Positions 34,904 through 43,430 are shown, counted from the stretch's first letter. The stretch: 64,000 nt of DNA from Bacteroidota bacterium (GCA_013697245.1 JACCXH010000022.1:1-64000), one strand, 5' to 3'. Notes: generated by a model not told the origin, from the letters alone. Program-made: numbers and translations.

Positions 34904-35499
34904 TGGATCGCTTCCGGATTTAATATAATAGGATCGCAGCCTTTTTCATATTTAAATTCGATCTTTATTTTTTCGTCTTCTTTTAGATCCATTACCTGTA
35001 ATTTAATTTCAAAAATATCTGAATCAATTTTTCGTGTTATAATCTTTCCATTTACTGTTATTTCTTTAATTCCATATTTTCCATCTGTTGTTTTTGGGTT
35101 GATCACAAACAAATTTTGCCATAAATAAGTTCCTTCAATTAGAAATGTATTGCTATTAGCCAATACCGCCGGATTAATTATCATAGGCTTAGATAAAGGG
35201 GTACAACCCTTATAATAACTTATTTCGATTTTGACTTTCTCACCTTGTTTTAGACCAACTGCAGAAAGGTCTATTTGAAAAAGATTTGCGTTGATCTCGT
35301 CTTTTGTTACATTACCATTTACTTTTGTCTCAGCAACACAATAGCCCACACCACTGGCGCCAAAAGAGTTTTTTACGAAAACATTTTTACCTGAATAATA
35401 GCCTTCAAAAGTAATATTTTCTGTTGGTTTATTTTGCGCATAGTTGTTTAATGACAAAATACATACTGCTATTAATGTTTTTAATACTTGTTTTTTCAT
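34900..35499 (-). CDS. secreted protein of two repeated domains
   Basis: 199 residues with signal peptide (cleavage near NNYAQ). Two homologous units, about 30-110 and 116-199, each with a pattern (G)xNxFVxN, VNGxxxxxxIxxxxFxIxL, E(K)VKIEISYYKGCTP or EKIKIEFKYEKGCDP. No known family is recognised; the duplicated domain looks beta-rich. Operon position: after the putative sigma regulator, before the hydrolase, so probably controlled by the ECF sigma factor. Confidence 0.65.
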   Translation of the reverse strand: MKKQVLKTLIAVCILSLNNYAQNKPTENITFEGYYSGKNVFVKNSFGASGVGYCVAETKVNGNVTKDEINANLFQIDLSAVGLKQGEKVKIEISYYKGCTPLSKPMIINPAVLANSNTFLIEGTYLWQNLFVINPKTTDGKYGIKEITVNGKIITRKIDSDIFEIKLQVMDLKEDEKIKIEFKYEKGCDPIILNPEAIH

Positions 35500-35515
35500 A
35501 ATGATAGTTTTTTAA

Positions 35516-36481
35516 TTATTTATATTTATTGGCTTTTTTCTTTGGCAAGTAATTATAGAAGTAAAGCATAAACCCTTCCGGATCTTGATTTTTTTGAATA
35601 CGTAAATTATTCGTTACCATTAAATAATAGGTTTCTCCTGATTTTACCTTTAATACAGATGCGTACGTTTTTCCTTGTTTTTCGCCATTAGCAAATATGC
35701 CTTCATAAGTTGTATCCTTTGCTGAATTTGATAAACCTGTATTGGGATTCATAGAACTATTCCAGGCAAAACAAACCCGCAAAGGTTTATTTCGAATGGC
35801 TGGATTGCAATCTTTGTCAACACATTTATACAAAATAAAATCATAATCATCTGTTCCTAAAGTAGGCACTATGTGAAAGGTTAACAACGTATCTTTAGTT
35901 ACTTTAAATTTAAACCAAGCAGAATTCACTTCTTTAACTTTTGGATTAGCCTTGTCGAAGAATACATCATTATACTCACCATAACCTTTTGATACATTTA
36001 CAGGGCCGTAAACAGAATCTTTTATTTCAATAGCATACTGGGCATCTGCATTCGCTAATCGCTGAAATGATAAAGAGCGTGTAGGCTTTAGTGTTTCTTC
36101 AGGCTCATCTTTTATTACTTTATCATTAATAATTGTTTCATCTATTACGTTTCTTACTTTTGCTTCAGTAATTTGGTTATTTACAATTTCATAACTTATT
36201 TTTATTTCGTTTACAACTCTATTTGTATCGATTGACCTTAAAGTATCTGATATAATTGGTTGAATATTTTTTTGTTTAGGTTTAGAAGCTATTGAATTAT
36301 AAATAACAAAGCCTGCAATTATAGCAACCACTGCTAAACCAGTAATAATAGTTGTATTTAAAGTATTTTTAGCAGAAATAGAGCTCTTTTTCTGAATAAC
36401 ACTAAAACCCATACCTGCTACAACTTGCTCAGCTGTTAAGTCGGCGCGATTTTCTACTATTTTATAATTATTCGCCTTCAT
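35516..36481 (-). CDS. single-pass membrane protein following an ECF sigma factor
   Basis: 321 residues. A cytoplasmic-type N-terminus of about 40 residues (LTAEQVVAGMGFSVIQ), a membrane helix (about 42-62, TTIITGLAVVAIIAGFVIYN), then a linker and a C-terminal beta-rich periplasmic domain (about 150-320) with KGYGEYNDVFF, SAWFKFKV and ADDYDFILYKC-like TDDYDFILYKC, a prepeptidase-C-like sandwich pattern. Start ATG overlaps the sigma stop (ATGA), so translation is coupled. Anti-sigma function is inferred from position and topology only; the classical anti-sigma zinc motif is absent. Confidence 0.65.
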   Translation of the reverse strand: MKANNYKIVENRADLTAEQVVAGMGFSVIQKKSSISAKNTLNTTIITGLAVVAIIAGFVIYNSIASKPKQKNIQPIISDTLRSIDTNRVVNEIKISYEIVNNQITEAKVRNVIDETIINDKVIKDEPEETLKPTRSLSFQRLANADAQYAIEIKDSVYGPVNVSKGYGEYNDVFFDKANPKVKEVNSAWFKFKVTKDTLLTFHIVPTLGTDDYDFILYKCVDKDCNPAIRNKPLRVCFAWNSSMNPNTGLSNSAKDTTYEGIFANGEKQGKTYASVLKVKSGETYYLMVTNNLRIQKNQDPEGFMLYFYNYLPKKKANKYK

Positions 36482-37014
36482 GCAATTTTATTAAATATGT
36501 TTTTTAATTTATCAACAACTCTGTATGTTTTTACTTTTGCGTTATTTTCAGTTATTTGTAGTATTTGCCCCAGTTCCGAAAAAGGCCGCTCTTCAAAATA
36601 ACGCAGTTCTATTAAGATTAATTCTTCTTGCGATAAATACAATAATGCTTTTTTTAAGGCTGAAACAAGGTCTTTATTTAAATATGTTGTTTCCTCAGCC
36701 ATGTTATCTATTCCTTTTTTATCAAGACTGATCACCCTTCGTTTATCTGATTCCCGATAAAACTGTGCTATTTCGTTAATAGCAATTCTATACAACCAGC
36801 TTGAAAAAGGAAATCCTTGGTACTCATACTTTTTAATATTTGCTAGGGCTTTGGTAAAAATAATAGCTGTTACTTCCCTTGTGTCATCAAGACTTTCTAT
36901 TCTTTTGTAAACAAACTTTAAGATCCTTTCGTAGTAAAGAACATATAATGGTTCAAAACACTTGGGATCTGTTTTGGCGTCTTCTATATATTGCTTTTCT
37001 ATTTCAGTTTGCAT
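36478..37014 (-). CDS. ECF RNA polymerase sigma factor
   Basis: 178 residues from ATG 37014 (upstream in-frame start at 37065 rejected because MQTEIEKQYIEDAK gives the usual ECF N-terminus). Region 2 around FEPLYVLYYERILKFVYKRI and FPFSSWLYRIAINEIAQFYR; region 4 around EELILIELRYFEERPFSELG with helix-turn-helix ENNAKVKTYRVVDKL. Cytoplasmic. It heads a four-gene leftward operon in which the second and fourth genes overlap their upstream neighbours. Probably controls the operon and other surface genes. Confidence 0.88.
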   Translation of the reverse strand: MQTEIEKQYIEDAKTDPKCFEPLYVLYYERILKFVYKRIESLDDTREVTAIIFTKALANIKKYEYQGFPFSSWLYRIAINEIAQFYRESDKRRVISLDKKGIDNMAEETTYLNKDLVSALKKALLYLSQEELILIELRYFEERPFSELGQILQITENNAKVKTYRVVDKLKNIFNKIA

Positions 37015-37209
37015 AAAACCAACTCGCTTTAATATGGAACGGGCGCGATACCCTGAAAGATACAAAAAAGATAAAATTTATTTTGGATATTGTTTTATTT
37101 CTATTGGTTCAAATATTGATATTTTTGAGAAAGCAATTATTTGGGTATCATTCTAGGGCCTTACTGACTCTATTTAAAACCTTTTCGTCAGTTTTAACGT
37201 ATATAATTA

Positions 37210-37217
37210 TAAATTTG
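37210..37217 (+). promoter_or_regulatory. -7 element with near-leaderless start
   Basis: TAAATTTG at 37210-37217 fits TAnnTTTG and ends four bases before the ATG at 37222. If transcription starts about five bases downstream, the mRNA is leaderless or nearly so. The -33 position shows TTTT rather than TTTG. Confidence 0.5.
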
Positions 37218-37221
37218 TACT

Positions 37222-38982
37222 ATGATCAAAAAAATTTCATCTCCCATATTTCTTTCTTTTGTTTTTATTTTACTTTTTGTAAATGCTAAAAGCATTAACT
37301 CCCCAAAATGGTCGCATTTTGACCCTGAGATCTTTGCCAAAGCCAAAAAAGAGAACAAACTTGTATTGCTTCATTTACGCGCTAATTGGTGTCATTGGTG
37401 CCATGTCATGGAAGAAAAAACATATACCGATCAAAAAGTGATCGATTACCTTGCTAAGAATTACATTGCCTGTATGGAAGATCATGACGAGCGCCAGGAT
37501 CTTACCAGTTTATATTCTGATTACGGCTGGCCTGCCACAATTATTTTTGATGGCGATGGTAATGAGCTTTTAAAAGAGCCGGGTTATATTAACGCCGAAG
37601 AGTTTTTAGCAACTCTTGCCAAATTAAAAAAAGACCCAAAACCTTTGGCAGGCACTGCTGTGAATGCAGACCCAAAATTGACCACAGAAACGTCGAAACA
37701 AAAATCCTTAAACGATCTGAAAAGATCATTTAATAGATCGCTGGATATTGCAAGTGGTGGTTTTGTGTTTGGGCAAAAATATATTGAGTTCGATACTTTT
37801 GAATATGCTTTTACACATCAAAAATCTGATTCACTTTTAAAAATGTGGTTAACCCATTCTGTGGTTAACTCTACCGGCATTTATGATAAGGTCTGGGGCG
37901 GGGTTTTTCAATACTCTACCGATAATGATTGGGATCATGTGCACTATGAAAAATTATTATTCATTCAGGCACGCTACATAAAAATGTATTGCTGGTATTA
38001 TAAAATCTTTAACGATGCCGAAGCTTTAAAAAAAGCGGAAGGTATTGTGGATTATGTAAATCGTTTTTTAACTGCCCCGGGCGGAGGTTATTACAACGCA
38101 CAGGACGCAGATCTTATTAAAGGAGAAAAAGCCAAAGAATATTTTGAGTTGGGAGATAAAGAAAGAATGAAAAAAGGAATTCCCGCTATTGATAGTAATG
38201 TTTACACAAGCGATAACGCTGCTTATGCAGAGGCTCTTACTATTTTATGGGCCACCAGCGGTAAACAAAATTATTTAGATAAAGCTTTAAATTGTATTCA
38301 GTTCTTAAACACAAAACGCAAAGCAGGAAATATTTTTATGCATGGCGAAAAATATGCAGCTACCACTTCTTTAAAAGATAATTTGGCCATGCTAAAAACA
38401 CTAATGTTAGCACACCGTGCCACGCAGAGACAAGTATATAGAGCAGATGCAGAACAACTGATAAAAGAAATTGCTGCAAATTTTAATTCAGGTAGAGGTT
38501 ATTTTTACACCTACATTGGCAAGAGCGCCATTAAATCAACATACAACGTATCTGAAAATATTGAAGCTTGCCGTTTATTAAATTACTGTTCGTATTTTTT
38601 TCATGAACCCGACTATAAAAAAACCGCAAATGAGATCCTAAACTTTTTAACCAACGATAAATTAGTTAGCACACTTTCTACCGAGCCCGGTATTTTAAGC
38701 GCCGCCGAAGAACTCACCAACGAACCCATTATTGCTGCGCTTATGCTTAAAAAAAATGACGACCTGACGCCGGGCTACCTAAAAGAAACCATTGCTTTTC
38801 CACGTTTTTATTTTAACAGTGTTATTTATGATAAAGGAAATGTAATTGAGGATAAAAAAGATCTTTTCGATTCTTTTGATGATAATTTTATGATATTGTG
38901 TACTTCTTCTTATTGCAGCTCACCACTTTTTAACCCAAAAGAGTTTAGCGAGTTTATGTATAAAAGGGTGTTGGAAAAGTAA
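37222..38982 (+). CDS. secreted thioredoxin-fold protein of the DUF255 (YyaL) family
   Basis: 586 residues. Signal peptide, then a thioredoxin-like domain with WCHWCHVM (C57, C60) and GWPATIIFDGDG, followed by an alpha/alpha barrel-like helical region (about 170-580) as in the spermatogenesis-associated protein 20/DUF255 family. Family length is normally about 650-700; the C-terminal barrel is shortened. The cysteine motif suggests disulfide or redox work in the periplasm; substrate unknown. The gene stands alone with a palindromic element directly downstream. Confidence 0.85.
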   Translation: MIKKISSPIFLSFVFILLFVNAKSINSPKWSHFDPEIFAKAKKENKLVLLHLRANWCHWCHVMEEKTYTDQKVIDYLAKNYIACMEDHDERQDLTSLYSDYGWPATIIFDGDGNELLKEPGYINAEEFLATLAKLKKDPKPLAGTAVNADPKLTTETSKQKSLNDLKRSFNRSLDIASGGFVFGQKYIEFDTFEYAFTHQKSDSLLKMWLTHSVVNSTGIYDKVWGGVFQYSTDNDWDHVHYEKLLFIQARYIKMYCWYYKIFNDAEALKKAEGIVDYVNRFLTAPGGGYYNAQDADLIKGEKAKEYFELGDKERMKKGIPAIDSNVYTSDNAAYAEALTILWATSGKQNYLDKALNCIQFLNTKRKAGNIFMHGEKYAATTSLKDNLAMLKTLMLAHRATQRQVYRADAEQLIKEIAANFNSGRGYFYTYIGKSAIKSTYNVSENIEACRLLNYCSYFFHEPDYKKTANEILNFLTNDKLVSTLSTEPGILSAAEELTNEPIIAALMLKKNDDLTPGYLKETIAFPRFYFNSVIYDKGNVIEDKKDLFDSFDDNFMILCTSSYCSSPLFNPKEFSEFMYKRVLEK

Positions 38983-38992
38983 GCTTCAGTAT

Positions 38993-39087
38993 CGCTATAA
39001 AGGAGAGGGAACTTGATCCTAAATGCTTCTACTTTAGAGAAGGATTTAGGATGAGACTAACAATCCTTAACAACATTCCGCTATAAA
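38993..39087. mobile_element. short palindromic MITE-like element with 9-bp flanking repeat
   Basis: CGCTATAAA is directly repeated at 38993-39001 and 39079-39087. Between them lies a long hairpin: ATCCTAAAT (39016-39024) pairs with ATTTAGGAT (39044-39052), and inside that CTTCT (39026-39030) pairs with AGAAG (39038-39042). Size about 77 bases between the repeats. The direct repeat looks like a target-site duplication; chance is possible since the region is AT-rich. Confidence 0.5.
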
Positions 39088-39105
39088 AACCCTTACATTT
39101 ACAAG

Positions 39106-39441
39106 ATGAATTGGAACCAGTTAACGGATATAAAACAACTTGATATTATAGATCAGGAATCTGCCGCGAAAAAAATTTTACTATTTAAACACAGTACCCG
39201 TTGCAGTATTAGCACTGCGGCATTAGGTAGAACGGAACGCAAATGGAATGATGGTCTTTCTGAAAAAATAAAACCTTATTATTTGGATCTTCTTGTTCAC
39301 CGCGACATTTCAAATGCTATTGCAGAGCGTTATGGTGTGGCGCATGAATCGCCACAAGCATTGATCATTTCAAACGGTAAATGTATTTTCTCTCAAACGC
39401 ATATGGAAATTAGCGTGGATGAGATGGTACAAGTTTCTTAA
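39106..39441 (+). CDS. ytxJ: bacillithiol-linked redox protein YtxJ
   Basis: 111 residues, thioredoxin-like monothiol protein. LFKHSTRCSIS carries the single active cysteine C33 (TxCSxS) instead of CxxC, and ESPQALIISNGK forms the cis-proline region. The YtxJ/BrxC type is linked to bacillithiol-dependent de-bacillithiolation. It follows the DUF255 gene by 120 bases, beyond a palindromic insert, and precedes a hairpin-flanked GIY-YIG gene. Presence implies a bacillithiol pathway elsewhere in the genome. Confidence 0.9.
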   Translation: MNWNQLTDIKQLDIIDQESAAKKILLFKHSTRCSISTAALGRTERKWNDGLSEKIKPYYLDLLVHRDISNAIAERYGVAHESPQALIISNGKCIFSQTHMEISVDEMVQVS

Positions 39442-39459
39442 TAAAACTCAAGGAAACCT

Positions 39460-39486
39460 GTCATTCTGAACTTGATTCAGAATCTC
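39460..39486. repeat. REP-like hairpin, left flank of a GIY-YIG gene
   Basis: 27 bases: GTC, stem ATTCTGAA (39463-39470), loop CTTGA, stem TTCAGAAT (39476-39483), CTC. The stem is a perfect 8-bp hairpin. Its inverted counterpart, with compensated stem bases, lies at 39858-39884 beyond the gene. Confidence 0.75.
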
Positions 39487-39503
39487 AGTACTCTTTTATT
39501 TGA

Positions 39504-39794
39504 TCATTCCCAATCTGCTACCAGATCTTTAAAATCGGGGTTATCCCCCTGAATTAATTTGATCTTCCAATCTCTCTTCCAGTTTTTAAGTTGTTTCTCT
39601 CTTCTTATCACTGTTTCAATATCACTTATTATTTCAAAATAAACAAGGCTATGTAAATTGTACCGACTTGTAAATTCGCTTTCATTGTTTTTATGTTGTC
39701 TCAATCTGCTTTCCAAGTCGTTTATAACACCAACGTAAAAAGTTGATGCGCGCTTGTTGGACATAATATAAACAAAAGCATTTGTGAGTTTCAT
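39504..39794 (-). CDS. GIY-YIG family endonuclease-like protein (copy 1)
   Basis: 96 residues from ATG 39794. GIY-YIG core: VYIMSN (8-13) and FYVGV (19-23), then R30 (LESRLRQH) and the ending YFEIISDIETVIRREKQLKN-type helix with REKQLKNWKRDWK. This is the single-domain UPF0213-type, probably cytoplasmic. It is bracketed by two inverted covarying hairpins, as is the second copy at 59610. Catalytic activity not established for this group. Confidence 0.85.
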   Translation of the reverse strand: MKLTNAFVYIMSNKRASTFYVGVINDLESRLRQHKNNESEFTSRYNLHSLVYFEIISDIETVIRREKQLKNWKRDWKIKLIQGDNPDFKDLVADWE

Positions 39795-39857
39795 AAATTT
39801 AATTTATGAAAAAGTAATCATCTAATAAATAAAAATGAAGAAATATTCAAGAGAACT

Positions 39858-39884
39858 GAGATTCCTGCTCAAGGCCGGAATGAC
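39858..39884. repeat. REP-like hairpin, right flank of a GIY-YIG gene
   Basis: Reverse complement reads GTC, ATTCCGGC, CTTGA, GCAGGAAT, CTC, the same architecture as the left-flank hairpin (8-bp stem, conserved CTTGA loop, conserved GTC and CTC edges) but with different stem bases and one mismatched pair (G/A). Orientation is inverted relative to the left copy. It ends four bases before the pyrH stop codon at 39889. Confidence 0.75.
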
Positions 39885-39888
39885 GGCA

Positions 39889-40596
39889 TTACATCTCAAC
39901 AAGTGTCCCGATCTTTTCTCCTTCAACAAGATTTTTAAGATTACCTTTTTTGTTCATATCAAAAACAATAATTGGCAAATTATTTTCTTTACAAAGTGTA
40001 AAAGCTGTCATATCCATTACTTCAAGGCCTTTACTATATACTTCTTCAAAAGAAATTGTTTCGTATTTGGTAGCAGTTGCATCTTTTTCAGGATCTGCAG
40101 TATAAATTCCATCTACACGTGTTCCTTTTAAAATTACATTTGCTTCAATTTCAATGGCACGCAATGTTGCAGCTGTATCGGTTGTAAAATAAGGGTTACC
40201 TGTACCTGCCCCAAAAATAACTACCCTACCCTTTTCTAAATGTCTAACTGCTTTACGGCGTATAAATGGTTCGCAGATCTGCTCCATTTTAATGGCACTT
40301 TGTAAGCGCGTATTTACGTTCAAAACCTCTAGCGCGCTTTGTATTGCCATACTATTAATAACTGTGGCCAGCATTCCCATATAATCGCCGTGTACACGAT
40401 CCATTCCACCTTTTTCGGCCTGAATACCGCGAAAAATATTACCACCACCAATAACAATAGCTACCTGGCAGCCGGCGTCGTAAATAGATTTTATTTCGCG
40501 GGCATATTCCCCAAGTCTTTCCTGGTCAATACCAAAACCTTTATTGCCCATTAGGGCTTCGCCACTTAATTTTAAGAGAATACGTTTGTATTTCAT
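39889..40596 (-). CDS. pyrH: UMP kinase
   Basis: 235 residues. [19 protein letters not shown] and [14 protein letters not shown] give the amino-acid kinase fold and GGGN loop; [14 protein letters not shown] and [16 protein letters not shown] complete the UMP-kinase pattern. Converts UMP to UDP in the cytosol. Located after tsf in the conserved rpsB-tsf-pyrH order; a terminator separates it from tsf, so expression may be uncoupled. Its stop lies five bases from a REP-like hairpin. Confidence 0.98.
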   Translation of the reverse strand: MKYKRILLKLSGEALMGNKGFGIDQERLGEYAREIKSIYDAGCQVAIVIGGGNIFRGIQAEKGGMDRVHGDYMGMLATVINSMAIQSALEVLNVNTRLQSAIKMEQICEPFIRRKAVRHLEKGRVVIFGAGTGNPYFTTDTAATLRAIEIEANVILKGTRVDGIYTADPEKDATATKYETISFEEVYSKGLEVMDMTAFTLCKENNLPIIVFDMNKKGNLKNLVEGEKIGTLVEM

Positions 40597-40622
40597 TTTT
40601 GAGAACTTGTATTTTATTGGTT

Positions 40623-40653
40623 AAAAAAAATCCCGACTAAAAAATCGGGATTT
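40623..40653 (-). terminator. terminator after tsf
   Basis: Stem AAATCCCGA (40628-40636) with TCGGGATTT (40645-40653), loop CTAAAAAA; read on the minus strand the T-tract is the rc of the A-run at 40623-40630. It lies seven bases from the tsf stop and 27 bases upstream of the pyrH start. Confidence 0.9.
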
Positions 40654-40660
40654 AAAATTA

Positions 40661-41485
40661 TTAAGATAATGAATAGCGTTTTAGTGCCGAAACCGTTAGG
40701 TCTTTTTCTACACTTTGTAAAAATTGACGAACGGTCATTTTGTTATCGATAAAATATTCCTGATTCAATAAGGTAGAATCTTTATAGAATTTATTTAATT
40801 TACCTTGTGCGATCTTCTCAACCATATCTTCCGGTTTACCTTCAGCACGTGTAGTTTCGCGAGCTATATCTAATTCTCTTTCGATAGTAGTTTTATCCAC
40901 ATCATCTTTATCAATTGCTACTGGTGCCATTGCGGCAGCTTGCATGGCAATATTTTTTGCAACATCAGCCGAAACCGGTTTATTAAAACCAATTGCAACT
41001 GCTAAACGGTTACCCGGGTGAATATATCCAACAACTTGTTCAGCATTAACAATGCTATAAAAACCAATATCAATTTTTTCACCGATTTTTCCAATTTGTT
41101 CCATAAATTTATCAGCAACGGTAAGATCGCTGTTATATGGTAATGTTTTTAATACATCAATAGATGCAGGTTTTTTATCCAATGCAATTGCAGTAACATT
41201 ATTTGCAAATTCAATAAATTCTGCATTTTGAGCAACAAAATCTGTTTCGCAGTTAACACTAACTACTACTGCAGTTTTATTATCAGGCGATGTCTTTGCA
41301 AGAACTACACCTTCTTTTGCATCACGGTCGGCACGATTAGCTGCAACCTTTGCACCTTTTTTACGCAAAAAATCTACTGCGGCTTCAAAATCGCCATTGC
41401 TTTCTTCTAATGCTTTTTTACAATCCATCATACCAGCTCCTGTTTGCTGACGTAACTTATTAACTTCTGCTGCTGTAATTGCCAT
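40661..41485 (-). CDS. tsf: translation elongation factor Ts
   Basis: 274 residues. N-terminal UBA-like part EVNKLRQQTGAGMMDCKKAL and the core repeat VVSVNCETDFVAQN are the canonical EF-Ts signatures. It recycles EF-Tu-GDP to GTP form. Between rpsB and pyrH with terminators on both sides, so it may be transcribed as its own unit or by readthrough. Confidence 0.98.
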   Translation of the reverse strand: MAITAAEVNKLRQQTGAGMMDCKKALEESNGDFEAAVDFLRKKGAKVAANRADRDAKEGVVLAKTSPDNKTAVVVSVNCETDFVAQNAEFIEFANNVTAIALDKKPASIDVLKTLPYNSDLTVADKFMEQIGKIGEKIDIGFYSIVNAEQVVGYIHPGNRLAVAIGFNKPVSADVAKNIAMQAAAMAPVAIDKDDVDKTTIERELDIARETTRAEGKPEDMVEKIAQGKLNKFYKDSTLLNQEYFIDNKMTVRQFLQSVEKDLTVSALKRYSLS

Positions 41486-41552
41486 TTTGTTTTTTATTTA
41501 TATTATTATTTCTTATTTCAAATTCTTGTTTAACGCAATTGATCTTTAGGTC

Positions 41553-41587
41553 AAAAAAAACGGTCAGCCTGATTTACAGAATGACCG
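41553..41587 (-). terminator. terminator after rpsB
   Basis: CGGTCA (41561-41566) pairs with TGACCG (41582-41587) with an inner CTG/CAG pairing; the A-run 41553-41560 becomes the T-tract on the minus strand. It is 20 bases downstream of the rpsB stop. Confidence 0.85.
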
Positions 41588-41609
41588 CTTTTAAATATTA
41601 TAGTTCTAA

Positions 41610-42476
41610 TTATTTTTTTGCAGTCGTTACTCTACGACGTGGTTTTTTAGCGCCACCTTTTTCTTCATCATCAGTAGTACCTTTAACAGCACCTTTAATG
41701 ATAGCACCATCTGCTAATTCTTCAGCTTCGTGTTGGCTTAATTCTTTAGTATCTGATTCTTCAGTATTACCGGCTTCTTTATCCATCTTACGATCAGATA
41801 AACCTTCTTTAATTGCAGTTGCCATTAATTCAATAATGTAAGCAATTGAAGTAGAAGCATCGTCATTTGCAGGAATAACGTAATCCACTAAATTTGGATT
41901 TGAGTTAGTATCTACAATAGCAAATGTTGGGATATTTAAACGCTTTGCTTCTGCAACAGCGATATGTTCTTTAGTAATGTCAACAATAAATAATGCAGCA
42001 GGTAAACGAGAAAGATCTGCAATTGAACCAAAGTTAGTCTCTAATTTAGCGCGTTCGCGAGAAAATTGTAAACGCTCACGTTTAGAGATATTGGTAAAAG
42101 TGCCATCGCTATTCATTTTATCGATCTGACTCATGCGACGCACCGATTTACGGATAGTAGCAAAGTTGGTTAACATACCACCCGGCCAACGTTCAGTAAC
42201 ATAAGGCATGTTAATTGCTTTGATCTTTTCAGCAACGATATCTTTTGCCTGCTTTTTTGTAGCAACAAATAATATTTTACGTCCTGAACGAACAATTTGT
42301 TTTAAAGCCTCTGCAGCTTCATCGATTTTTACAATGGTTTTGTTTAAGTCAATAATATGTATACCATTTTTTTCGGCATAAATATAAGGAGCCATTGCTG
42401 GATTCCATTTGCTTTTAAGGTGACCAAAGTGTGCACCTGTTTCAAGTAATTCGTTAAATGATGTTCTTGCTGACAT
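41610..42476 (-). CDS. rpsB: 30S ribosomal protein S2
   Basis: 288 residues from ATG 42476, matching the conserved start SARTSFNELLETGAHFGHLK; a longer upstream frame into rpsI is rejected. Body: HIIDLNKTIVKIDEAAEALK, WPGGMLTNFATIRKSVRRM, DITKEHIAVAEAKRLNIPTF. Compared with the usual ~230-250 residues there is a C-terminal extension of about 50, acidic then Lys/Arg-rich (DDEEKGGAKKPRRRVTTAKK). Downstream of rpsI-rplM in a ribosomal block. Confidence 0.98.
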   Translation of the reverse strand: MSARTSFNELLETGAHFGHLKSKWNPAMAPYIYAEKNGIHIIDLNKTIVKIDEAAEALKQIVRSGRKILFVATKKQAKDIVAEKIKAINMPYVTERWPGGMLTNFATIRKSVRRMSQIDKMNSDGTFTNISKRERLQFSRERAKLETNFGSIADLSRLPAALFIVDITKEHIAVAEAKRLNIPTFAIVDTNSNPNLVDYVIPANDDASTSIAYIIELMATAIKEGLSDRKMDKEAGNTEESDTKELSQHEAEELADGAIIKGAVKGTTDDEEKGGAKKPRRRVTTAKK

Positions 42477-42507
42477 TTGTATATTCTCTTCTTTTTTAAA
42501 TGTAATA

Positions 42508-42894
42508 TTAACGTTTGCTGAATTGGAAACGTGCACGTGCACCTCTTTGACCGAATTTTTTACGCTCAACCATACGTGGATCGCGGGTAACTAAACCGGC
42601 AGCACGAAGATCTTTTTTTAACTCTGCGTTCATTTCAACCAAAGCTTTTGCAATAGCTAAACGAATTGCTTGCGCCTGGCCAGTAACGCCACCACCTGCA
42701 ACATTCACTTTTACATCGTAATCCGTTAAAGCATTAGATACTTTTAAAGATTGAGTTACATAAAAATGTAAAGTTGGGGTTTTAAAATATTCTTTATAGT
42801 CTCTTCCGTTCACTTCGATATTACCGCTTCCTTTGGTAACATAAGCGCGTGCTACTGAAGTTTTTCTGCGACCAGATGTGTTAATTACTTCCAT
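42508..42894 (-). CDS. rpsI: 30S ribosomal protein S9
   Basis: 128 residues. GRRKTSVARAYVTKGSGNIE start and ending VERKKFGQRGARARFQFSKR are S9 hallmarks, the C-terminal Lys/Arg tail reaching into the P site. Starts 12 bases after the rplM stop, forming the conserved rplM-rpsI pair. Confidence 0.98.
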   Translation of the reverse strand: MEVINTSGRRKTSVARAYVTKGSGNIEVNGRDYKEYFKTPTLHFYVTQSLKVSNALTDYDVKVNVAGGGVTGQAQAIRLAIAKALVEMNAELKKDLRAAGLVTRDPRMVERKKFGQRGARARFQFSKR

Positions 42895-42905
42895 TTACTT
42901 TATAA

Positions 42906-43361
42906 TTACTTAATTTTACTTAGATCTATTTTTTTTGGTTGTTGTGCATCATGACCATGATTGGTACCCACAAAAATACGGATATTGGTATTTAATGTGC
43001 GGCCTAATGGGCCTTTTGGCAACATACCATGAATGGCGTGTGCAAGAATTTCTTCCGGCTTTTTAGCTAACAATTCTTTTGGAGTTGTAAAACGTTGGCC
43101 GCCCTGGTAACCAGTATAACGAACGTATTCTTTATCTGTTAATTTTTTACCTGTAAAGCGAACTTTTTCGGCATTAATGATAATTACATTACTTCCTGCA
43201 TCTGCATGCGGGGTATAGCTTGCTTTGTGTTTTCCACGTAATAACATGGCTACTTTTGAAGCTAATCTTCCAACTACTTCATTTTCAGCGTCAACCAATA
43301 ACCATTCCTTCTCTGCAGAAACTTTATTGGCAAATTTTGTTTTATAACTTAATGCGTCCAC
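42906..43361 (-). CDS. rplM: 50S ribosomal protein L13
   Basis: 151 residues starting at GTG 43361. KEWLLVDAENEVVGRLASKV, DAGSNVIIINAEKVRFTGKK and HGMLPKGPLGR are L13 signatures. GTG start agrees with relatives whose N-terminus is MDxLSYKTK. First gene of the leftward ribosomal block with a good promoter upstream. Confidence 0.98.
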   Translation of the reverse strand: MDALSYKTKFANKVSAEKEWLLVDAENEVVGRLASKVAMLLRGKHKASYTPHADAGSNVIIINAEKVRFTGKKLTDKEYVRYTGYQGGQRFTTPKELLAKKPEEILAHAIHGMLPKGPLGRTLNTNIRIFVGTNHGHDAQQPKKIDLSKIK

Positions 43362-43399
43362 TTTATAATTTTTTTAGTCTTTTCCTTAAATAAGGGGTG

Positions 43400-43430
43400 C
43401 AAATGTATGAAGTTTTTTTGATAGAACAAA
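43400..43430 (-). promoter_or_regulatory. promoter of the rplM-rpsI-rpsB block
   Basis: Minus strand: -33 TTTG (rc of CAAA at 43427-43430), 19 bases, -7 TACATTTG (rc of 43400-43407), matching TAnnTTTG. The predicted start is about 30-35 bases upstream of the rplM GTG. Confidence 0.8.

Noticed and set aside
36962-37289. Two short plus-strand open frames before the DUF255 gene
   Set aside because: They overlap the start of the sigma factor gene and the DUF255 signal peptide in another frame and show no coding features.
41479-41841. Open frame on the plus strand over rpsB
   Set aside because: Antisense shadow of rpsB and its terminator; no start signals or family match.
42477-42569. N-terminal extension of S2
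   Set aside because: It overlaps rpsI and does not match S2; the conserved S2 start is at 42476.
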